DNA of 64,000 nucleotides from Macrosoma leucophasiata (taxonomy: Eukaryota > Arthropoda > Insecta > Lepidoptera > Hedylidae), in NCBI GenBank assembly GCA_036365455.1, contig JAWQUS010000007.1, forward strand, positions 18,058,001 to 18,122,000. Direction: 5' to 3'. Position numbers and translations under genes: made by a program. A model generated the notes under the pieces. That model was not told where the DNA came from, did no database searches, and was given only the letters and a program-made list of their open reading frames with translations. Positions 56,401 through 64,000 of the stretch are shown here, piece by piece. Within the stretch, counting starts at the first letter, position 1, and every line of letters begins with the position of its first letter.

Positions 56401-59310
56401 AATCTACGACCCTGTAATTACTGGCAACGAAATAAAGTAGTCAAGTCTACAGAACTGGCTTCGCATCGACATTGTGACCTATATTTAAATAGATATGTAC
56501 CATCGAATAAATATCCGACTGGTCACGTCGCTGCCTTAATTGTGATAGTCTAATTTGCGATGTTTTTGGCAGACCGGAAACTTCTTCGATGGTACCTACA
56601 TATCTATAGGCTGTAGTATTTGCTTACGATCAATTAAAATTGTGTTTATTTGAAATTTTAATGAAATAATAACAAAACCGTAACAAACTTAGGTGATAAG
56701 TTACTGTATTGGAAATGAGACAATATCGATAATGACTGTGATTAATAAATTATGTCTTTTTCTATCTCTTTCCAGAGGCATTGTCGTCTGAAACACGACG
56801 GCATAATCAAAGTAATAACTACTGTGAAACCGAAACAGGAATCAACGGCCATATCTTTGAATGACATCAATAGTGACACGTGTACAAAATGTCCTTACAG
56901 ATCAAGCGATAAAAATGCGCTTTTAGCACATTTAAAACAGCATCAACCTTCTCCTCAATCTATTTTCAAATGTTACTTTTGTGAATTCTTCGTCAAAGAT
57001 GAACACGAATTACAGCAACACCTTGCTCTGCACGGAGTTAACGATCCTGAAGATTACATCGCAAAAGCCATGGGCTGCAAGTCACCTTTGCCAGACAACG
57101 CGTCTCAATCTACGCCAAACACTACAAAACGACATAAATGTACCGAATGTCCATACGAAACCAACAGCAAATCGCAATTCATGTATCACGAACAATTTCA
57201 TCGACTCCCGGCGGACACACCTTACAAGTGCCCAGAATGCAATTACAGCGTTTCGAAGAGACATTTGCTACATCAACATTTGAGAGTACATGGTATCTTT
57301 AAAAAGAATGAAATAGACACTGAATTGGAACCCCTGTTATCAGATTCTCAAGCAGATGACTCTGAAAACCTAGAAGACTATCCGTATGTTTGGGTATCAG
57401 CTAAAAATGAATTTCATAAGATGTATAAATGTCGTTATTGTTCGTACGTTAACACGTTAAAATGCAAGCTACCCAACCACGAGAAAATACATTTAATTGT
57501 ATTTGGAAAGAGTAAAATTACAATTTATAAATGTTTAGATTGTAAGTTTACATGCGACCATAGATCGAGATTGGCGGCGCATTCTAAACAACATGGAGAA
57601 ATATATGGTCGTATCTATTGTACTGTTGAAGAAGGTATTCCAGACGAAGAACAAATAGCTAAATTACGTAAAGTAATTGAAAAAGAAAGCATGATGCCGG
57701 ATGATGCAGCTCAAGAAGGTGCAAGTGAAAATAATGAAATTAAGATATTATACTTCTGTCGAAAATGCCCAGCTCGATTTTTTGCTGAAGGAGAATTAAA
57801 AGACCATGACAAATTTCACGATTCAACATTCTCTAATAAATGTAACAATTGTGAATTTTCGGCGCCAGAAGACAATGAATTAAGTTCTCACATGTTTGTT
57901 CATTCTGATGAATATCATACGAAAACGAAAATGCTCAAGTTCGTACATAATTCACATTCAGCTTATAAAGAACCCCGATTAGAGTCTATTCATTGTTCAA
58001 CGACGTCGGAAACAACATGGGTTGTTTCAAGTAATCCAAATCCTTCAGACTACGGCGAAAAAAGAAATAATAATTCAAAAAATGACCCATACGTAACATA
58101 TGACTGCAAGGAATGTCCGGCAAAATTCACGAAATGTTCTGCTCTCAACAATCATATCGGACAACATGGAAGCGATGGTAAATTTAAGTGCAAAAAATGT
58201 ACTTATGCTGTAAAAACATTATCTTTCTTAGCAAAACATGAATTACTTCACGAAAACGAAAACACTGTTGCTGCGTGTGATTACGAATCCGGGGAAGATT
58301 TAGACTACAAAAATATTCCATTATCAGGAACAGACCTATTTCAAAGAAAGACTGAAGCCCAAAAGAGAGTTTTAATAGAAAAAGATAAATTAGTAAAGCC
58401 TAATGATCATTTCCCTCCAGTTCTTCAAGCGGATCCACAATTTGGGTACTTGATGCATGGCAATCCCGAATTCATATATCCAACTTACTTAAAGAACGGT
58501 CGTCAAAAAGAAAAACGTTATAAATGCCATAAATGCCCATCAGCTTTTGAGAAAAGAGAACAATATAAAATTCACTTATCATTACATGGATCAAAACAAA
58601 GGTACAAATGTGAGTTGTGCGATTATTCTGTAAAATATTATGCCAATTATGTTCAGCATATGCGTAAACATCAAATGAATGATGAAGCACAAGCCGAAAG
58701 AAGGAAAGGAATTAGTGGCTGTCCTGAGTCAGAATCTGAAGTCCAAGAAGATAAACATGAAGATAGCGGAGTCAATATTAAATTAGCGATTAAAAGTATG
58801 CCAAAATATGCTCCAAAAACAGACTTCCAACAATTCTCAATAAGTGACCAACAGACACTACGTTTATTACAACACAGGCGTTCAATTAGTTCGGGTAAAG
58901 AGGCCAACAATACAGAGGCTTCCACTAATAATAAGGATAGAAAACTACATGTGTGTTTACTATGTCCTTATACAAATCAGCGCTATGATGCTGTATATCG
59001 ACATCTTAAAAAACACGAATGTTATGATGTAGGCAACGTAGGCCATAAGTGCTCGTATTGTGACTTAGTTACAGTCCAGTCACATTTTCTACGGGAACAC
59101 CTGAAAACTCATTTTAATTATTTAAAGAGTCTGACGCCTGAATGTTTCGTCGCAAATGAAGATGTAAGTTTTACGATTACAGACATTGATGACGAGGGTG
59201 ATGACACAGTGACGACTGATCTCAAATTAGATATGGAAAATAAAGTAACGTCGTGTTGTGACGACAAAATATTCATTGAAACGAAAACAGGTGAAGTTGT
59301 AGTAGAGTAG
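50418..59310 (+). CDS. Polydactyl C2H2 zinc-finger protein
   Basis: Coding exons 50418-51362, 52821-54220, 54629-54803 and 56776-59310 join in frame (phases 0, 2, 0) at GT-AG sites, giving about 1,684 residues. The start is the ATG opening MLQQMSSPPS, six bases past a good acceptor. About 25 C2H2-type fingers: five in exon 1 (near residues 54-77, 84-107, 186-208, 213-235, 241-264), with an acidic run near 135-165 between; in exon 2 two Cys-ending variants (LVCKNCGFES; TRCQNCRHRC) then FKCPHCKFWA, FECSLCKYKS and WKCKKCNYK; and fourteen wholly in exon 4. Two fingers are split by introns 2 and 3. Many fingers have the CxxCxY/F form and lack the TGEKP linker, as in REST-like or hunchback-like regulators. 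Nuclear DNA binding is a family inference; I do not recognise the orthologue. The introns carry SINE, Rep-A and MITE copies. Confidence 0.88.
51790..51886. repeat. 97-bp mini-MITE, copy 2
   Basis: Ends CAGGGAACT / AGTTCCCTG. The interior shares aactggccgcttgacca with 41834-41935. Sits in intron 1 of the zinc-finger gene. Confidence 0.65.
52505..52660 (-). repeat. Rep-A 3' half in intron 1
   Basis: atggcaaacaagcatgcagt, gatgactgcagcctatagac and caaaatgcagatgtgttgcc, stopping at gttattacggggccata. A much older scrap lies just upstream (about 52285-52440). Confidence 0.75.
54330..54470. repeat. Two SINE-3 heads, head-to-head, in intron 2
   Basis: gagatcgaatctgcgacttt and cactaagctactgaaggcc (reverse) face ttcggtagctttgttgttaa and gcggctgggttagttatcc (forward). 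Confidence 0.5.
54868..54985 (-). repeat. SINE-2 fragment in intron 3
   Basis: ttcacgcctgtaatccccga, gaatgcattcaagcattcac and tcggttacgttttcgcccat: tail and body without the tRNA head. Confidence 0.7.
55089..55230 (-). repeat. Rep-A 3' half in intron 3
   Basis: agtggcaaacaaagcatgca to atgcctctgtgccggaaac; truncated within the central block. Confidence 0.75.
55300..55515 (-). repeat. SINE-2 copy in intron 3
   Basis: ccggggtaggcagacgtaaa, cgcattcaggcataaatgc, agtggaaaaatctcaatagt and the head gttagaggcctactaccact; near full length but diverged. Confidence 0.6.
55531..55920. mobile_element. 390-bp MITE with ~45-bp TIRs and a nested repeat
   Basis: Begins GGTACGATTCCGAACTCCGC and ends with its inverse; arms agree through the tgc-rich stretch. 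A Lep-type repeat (55608-55797: aatctcgtgtcacaatgttt to gcgggcgaagccggggcgg) occupies the middle. Lies in intron 3. No TSD read. Confidence 0.7.
56085..56345 (-). repeat. hAT-type MITE, copy 1 (intron 3)
   Basis: gtagctaacatgggtggcac + ccggggcgg at left; ctcaaattttggttatttaa and caaataggtggcacc at right. Related to 60674-60949 in opposite orientation. Confidence 0.6.
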
Positions 59311-60545
59311 CTGTAAAGTTATGTTAAATATTAGTTTATAAGTTTTAGTAGGTAACTATAATATAAAATTATTGTAAGAAAGCTTCTTAAAATAAGACAA
59401 AATAGACAATTACTTAGTATGAGCCAAAAAAATTGAAACTGTTGATATTCACCAAAGTGTAGCTTGCCATATTAGATTAGATAGCAGTCCTCCTGGCCAT
59501 TTTGGGACATATCATTATGGGGTATCTATTATTAAATTATGATTTATAAAGTGGCACAGCTAGAATGATAGAGTAAGCATTGATTGCAGATCACAATCAT
59601 AATTGCAGAAACAAAAATATACCGTTGTGCCTATATTATGCTGTTCTTAAACTGAATCTGCATTTATCATTCAAAAATATGCAATATTGTAACACCACCA
59701 CTAGCCAGTTACTGTTCTTTTGAACTTTAAATATTTCTAGGCACCCATCGCCTTAAATTATATTTTTAAGATATATATGTATCTTCACGCCAGGTCCCTA
59801 ACGGGGTAGGCAGAGAGTGTAGAGCGCCAGACATCCCGGTTCTGACAAACCTCTCGTGCCTCGTCTACCTTCATCATTCTCTTCATACATGCACGCCGAT
59901 TCCTAAGACTTTTGACACCACCATCAGACAGAACGTCATTCCGCCGCCATCTATTTTTAAGATACTAGTCCAAATTATAAGAAATATTTAGGTTTATATA
60001 AAATGCCCCAAAATGTTACCAACACAAATACTCCCATTCCATTTTTATTACATTATGGTGGTTGATTATCATGTCAACGTATTAATTTCAAATGTTTTTG
60101 AATTAATTATTCAAAATATTGATAATTAAAAGTAGTATCATAATTTTTTAATTACTATGAATCTATACTGTCGATCTTTGTACTGAAACTATATTAATGA
60201 TTAATACCTTAGTTGAATACTAGACCAGGTAATATTTATATCACAATTCAAAAGTTGTAGTTTTATAGCAGCAGACGAATCAAATGCTCCTGCTATAAAA
60301 TATAGCTATGTACTTACTATACTATACTATATGTATGATATTTACGTTATTGCATATAAGTACATAAACTAGAAAGTGCTTCAAAGAAAATATGTCCATA
60401 AATACTTGTTGTAACATTATGGAAATTATTTTACATTTTGCTTATCTATTTAAATCCTTGAGCTGTATATATAAAAATATTGTTGTAATAATAATAATGT
60501 TAAACAGTGGCATTTTAATAAATGTAAATATTAAATTGTTGAACC
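59311..60545 (+). other. 3' UTR of the zinc-finger gene (proposed)
   Basis: AT-rich sequence after the TAG stop, running to the AATAAA at 60517. It contains interspersed family C at 59780-59955 (ccaggtccctaacggggtag; gccagacatcccggttctga). Confidence 0.45.
60517..60522 (+). terminator. Candidate polyadenylation signal
   Basis: AATAAA about 1.2 kb after the stop codon of the zinc-finger gene. Confidence 0.4.
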
Positions 60546-60673
60546 ATAATTTGATATACGTACCTAATTAATTGGTTTTATTTCATCTTATTGAATTCAA
60601 ATTAAACAGATAAGTAACAACATTATTCATGCCTCTGTTTCCATGGAAGAGTAGGTACTAGGTATTCAAGTAC

Positions 60674-60949
60674 CAGTGGCGTAGTCTGGGGAGGGCCTTT
60701 GGGGCCCGCACCGGGTGCCACCCATTTGGGAGTGGCCCCCTCTCTAAATAACCCTTTTGAGCTGTTTAGACGTGAAAGCGTAACACAACTCACTTTCGCA
60801 TTTATAAAACCAGGGAGCGCTAGAGGCAGAATCTGCTCAAATTTTTGCACAATGGTGGAGAATGGAGAAATAAGAAACAAAAGAATGGGAAGTATTTCCT
60901 TTTTATTTCTCATCTGCCCCGGGTGTCACCCATGTTAGCTATGCCACTG
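60674..60949. repeat. hAT-type MITE, copy 2
   Basis: Ends CAGTGGCGTAG / CTATGCCACTG enclose gcaccgggtgccacccattt and cagctcaa-type blocks. The flanks (tcaagtac, gagggtac) do not form a clear TSD. Overlapping ORFs on both strands are spurious. Confidence 0.65.
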
Positions 60950-61920
60950 GAGGGTACCTCTTAAATAAATTAACGCTTTCGTGTCAATGAATACCCCTGT
61001 GTTCATACAAACCTGTGAGCTCTGCAGTGGTGGCCACTACCATCCATCTATGCAAAGCAATCCATCTAGGCTAGCAAGTGTGACAGATTTTTTAAAATTG
61101 TAGTATTTATTTTTATTGGTCAATCAGTATACCCAATACCCAAGCAAATATTTAATCAACAAGTGTGTATCAATGTATACATTATACACATAATAATAAA
61201 CAAGGTTTAAAATTGTTGTCTAACCATATGTCAACTCAAACCTTTGCTTGTAAAACATAAAAATGGTAATGGTATGTAATCTTTCTTAAATATTGTTGTT
61301 TAAAATATTACATATTAATTACGATAGTTTCTTCAGTAAGCTGCCTATTTATCCAACAAATTAAATTCTTCAAAGAAAACTTCAAAAGCAGACAATAAAT
61401 CATCTATAGTATGTAATGGAAACCTATTAATTTTTGTTACATTCTGTATTAGATGATGACAGCAAGATTAAGCCATCTCAAAAAATTGAGTAATAATTTT
61501 CTGTCATCATGTCTACAAGGATTTGAATGATGTACCTAACTATAGAGATAATTGTAATGAGAATGAATATGTATTATGTTCAACTTTTATAAAAAGATGT
61601 CATTTTCTATCCTAAAGGATACATTCCTGTTATTGTGAATATGCAAGATTATGAATAAAATTTAATCTTAATGCTGGCATTTTCAATATCTTATTACTCT
61701 ACAGGCCATGAAGTATGAATAAAACTGAAGAAGATCACTTAAAGCAGATTATTTTATTAAAATTTAACTAAAATATCCTTATCTACTAAATATGATTTCA
61801 TTGTCAATGTTAGTAGTAAGGTCAATGCAATCATATATTATATGAAAAAATGAAATATCATAATTCATAGAAGATGTGTACTATACTCGATACATTACTG
61901 TATCACACAGACAGATACAC
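60950..61920. other. Intergenic spacer
   Basis: AT-rich region between the convergent zinc-finger and TFIIS genes; nothing recognised. Confidence 0.5.
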
Positions 61921-61926
61921 TTTATT
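61921..61926 (-). terminator. Polyadenylation signal of TfIIS
   Basis: TTTATT on plus is AATAAA on minus, about 20 bases beyond the stop codon. This would give a very short 3' UTR; weaker signals lie further on (near 61655). Confidence 0.4.
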
Positions 61927-61947
61927 CTAAAATAGTTAAAAGCAGTC

Positions 61948-63082
61948 TTAACAGAATTTCCAGCGATTGCCACACTCATTACAAAGTACGAAAGTGGTCA
62001 TAGGTTCATCAGAACTCCTGGTTTGCAGTTGATTATAAGTACAATTCTTCTTTTTGCACTTGCCGCACTTGAGCATCTCTGTTTTGGTACCCTGTACAGT
62101 TGCCAGCTGAGCATCATCAATAGCTTCTTTTATAAACTTCTCTCTTAGCTTTTTCATCTCATCGCTGGCCATCTCTTCTGGTGTCATTTTAGCAAGACGT
62201 GCAGCTGAGATTACTCCATTCAGATAATTGGTACGCAGTGTTGGATTTTTTGGATCTTTCAGATTGGCAACTCGTGAGCGAACTCTATTCTTGTATCTCA
62301 TATCAGTATTTTTGAATTCAGCAAAAATACACTCCTCCAGTTCTTCAGCGAGTTCCTCAGGTGTTGCCGTTGAATTTGTATTGTCTCCATCGGTTTTTAA
62401 GGCTTGAGTGAGTAGCTCCCTGCACTTCAATCGAACAGCATCAGTGGTGTTAGACTGGGGCGGAAAGGAAGCCGGTAACTTTTTGTCTTTATCTTTATCA
62501 TCTTTCTTATCCTTATCTTTACTTGAATCCTTTTTCGATTTGGATGAGTTGCCGCTTTCCTTTCCTGGTGTGGAAGGTGCTGATAGAAATTTCTTCCAAT
62601 TTTTTATAAGTGTTTTACATAAAGATATAACCTCGTCGTCCTTACTAGACTTGCGTAAAGCGTTGACGGTCATGCCTATCCTGGTCTTCGTGAGAACATC
62701 CAAATTGATGGCCATAGTTTGTAATGCTTTTAACAACTCCAGAGCTTCCTCTTGGCCCTAAAATAAAAACACAAACACGGTATAACATATACATCAACTA
62801 AACACTAAAAGTAACCACAAAAAAACCAGATGCCGAATTTTAATGAATGAAGTATTAAACTACAGGAAAATATTTATTCGTAATTGAATTATTACTGTAA
62901 ATAAAAAAACAATAACTAAACGAAATCTATCGCTGAAATTTTAAGCTTTGATTTCCTTGCGGATTATCATGAAGCATTTTTTATTATTCAAAGCAGATTC
63001 AACATATACATACTGTTCCATCATCTGAAGTCATTTTTGTCAGTTTTTTCTGTATTTTCATTACATCTTCTTCGACGCTCAT
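61948..63082 (-). CDS. TfIIS: Transcription elongation factor TFIIS
   Basis: Two exons in minus order, 63082-63014 and 62757-61948, joining in phase 0 at GT-AG sites: 292 residues, close to the ~300 usual for animal TFIIS/TCEA. The start is [14 protein letters not shown]. The N-terminal LW domain covers about 1-82 ([23 protein letters not shown]). A Lys/Ser/Asp-rich linker (about 83-115) follows, then central domain II (about 125-235; [27 protein letters not shown]). The C-terminal zinc ribbon is about 250-292, with CGKC, the acidic catalytic loop [13 protein letters not shown] and [16 protein letters not shown] enters the RNA polymerase II funnel, and the Asp-Glu pair stimulates cleavage of backtracked transcript, rescuing arrested polymerase in the nucleus. 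All zinc ligands and the DE pair are present. The gene is convergent with the zinc-finger gene. Confidence 0.95.
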
Positions 63083-63768
63083 TGTTGGTTTTTATCGAAA
63101 TAAATTCCCGCCTATTTCGAGTAACAATTTACAAAAAATATTGGTAAATCGACCACCATATTACTACATAGACTAGCATAGACTAAACGTTAGGGCGGGA
63201 TGGTTATTGCAATCTGAGGTCAAATATATCGAAGAATCGATTTTTCAGTTTTAGGCCGAATAATCGACATTCTGAGATCCAGACATATTTTTTTAATAAA
63301 ATGAAACCCAAACGTTCAGATTACCATGGTAAAATACACGTCAAGTGACAAACGAACATACAGTTCTCATTGAGAGTAATTGAATACTGTAGCCTGCCTT
63401 CAAACATCTAATAAAATACATTGCCACTTTTAAGGATAACGACTATGACGTTTGTAAGACGAATAATTTAAGAGCGTTTTTCGTTTGCATTATTTTGCTC
63501 TTATGGGCCGAGTTGTTTGTTTTGGACTTTCGCCACAGTAGATCTTTGACGCAATGTGCGAAATGATCGAAATGATACACACAAAGATTCGAAACAGTTT
63601 AGTATTTCAGATACTAATGTTCCAATAAAGGTGAGACGTTTCTTCCACGCCTAGTAACAATCTTTCAACAAAATGGTAGCCAATAGTGGAGTACCTATGA
63701 CATATTGGATTCAATAACTACTATTTGCTACGTTATTATAACGAATTAATTTTAATTTCATTATAATA
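63083..63768. other. TFIIS upstream region and spacer
   Basis: Should hold the TFIIS promoter (no TATA near 63110-63130). At about 63340-63440 a very diverged Rep-A-like scrap (gacaaacgaacatacagttc; actgtagcctgcc). The last two bases are the TA target of the mariner. Confidence 0.45.
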
Positions 63769-64000
63769 GGTTGGGGAAAAAGTCTTTTTGCATTATAGTA
63801 TGTATGAACTTGTAATAAAATCTCTTTGGCTGTAGTATTTGTATCTGGCTGGTTTTGGTATCATTGAAAGTTAAAATTTTAAAGAACATAATTCCAAATT
63901 CAAACTAGGCAAATGTGTGATTTTCATTTGTTTTTCGTACTGTCAAGATGAGTAAATCTAATGAAGAAATTCGATACATTTTAAAATTTTACTACAAAAA
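63769..64000 (+). mobile_element. mariner, second copy, cut by window end
   Basis: Starts GGTTGGGGAAAAAGTCTTTT after TA and matches the first ~230 bp of 8144-9397 with only a handful of differences, so it is the same subfamily. The 3' end lies outside the window. Confidence 0.92.
63948..64000 (+). CDS. mariner transposase, N-terminal start (partial)
   Basis: Begins MSKSNEEIRYILKFYYK and runs off the window. It differs from the 8321 copy at residue 9 (Arg versus Leu). Whether it is intact cannot be judged. Confidence 0.8.
   Translation, partial: MSKSNEEIRYILKFYYK

Overview
The window looks like nuclear DNA of a lepidopteran insect. It is AT-rich and gene-poor, spliced genes carry GT-AG introns, the palindromic motif GTAGGTACCTAC recurs, and the dispersed repeats and transposons are of kinds usual in moths and butterflies (mariner, hAT, tRNA-derived SINEs, tails of the type 'cgaagtcgcgggcacagc'). 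No bacterial, viral or CRISPR feature is visible. All calls come from reading the sequence and conceptual translations; no database search was possible.

Four protein-coding genes are supported. (1) At 644-889 (+) lies the last exon of a secreted C-type lectin of the immulectin type. (2) At 2255-4463 (-) lies a complete Tudor-domain gene with five coding exons if an 81-bp in-frame intron is accepted; it resembles the N-terminal Tudor region of TDRD12/Yb-type piRNA factors but has no helicase. (3) At 50418-59310 (+) four coding exons encode a protein of about 1,684 residues with about 25 C2H2-type zinc fingers. (4) At 61948-63082 (-) two exons encode transcription elongation factor TFIIS. A partial mariner transposase begins at the right edge.

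Between 5 and 50 kb there is no convincing host coding exon. This 45 kb holds (a) isolated GC/CpG-rich islands near 14.1-14.6, 36.5-37.5, 40.0-41.0, 45.9-46.3 and 50.1-50.4 kb, some with TATA boxes and splice-donor-like ends. They may be alternative promoters and 5' UTR exons of the downstream zinc-finger gene, making it a locus of up to about 46 kb, but this is inference. (b) There is dense repeat material: about 20 copies of one ~275-bp A-tailed family (called Rep-A here), three tRNA-headed SINE families (SINE-1, -2, -3), LINE-like tails, and several DNA transposons whose target-site duplications (TSDs) can be read directly.

The clearest mobile elements are: a hAT (7862-10488, TSD GAAATACC) inserted into a Rep-A copy and itself holding a mariner (8144-9397, TSD TA); a decayed ZBED/Charlie-like hAT (31460-33297, TSD TTCTAATC) holding a Rep-A copy; a 1,705-bp element with ~170-bp terminal inverted repeats (TIRs) (21437-23141, TSD GATAAATT) and an 85-nt near-perfect hairpin near its centre; and a 618-bp element (28378-28995, TSD ACGTGGAG). 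The last two share terminal GGGT(T/C)(A/G)T and 8-bp TSDs, so they may belong to one non-autonomous group I cannot name. They are the best candidates here for something undescribed.
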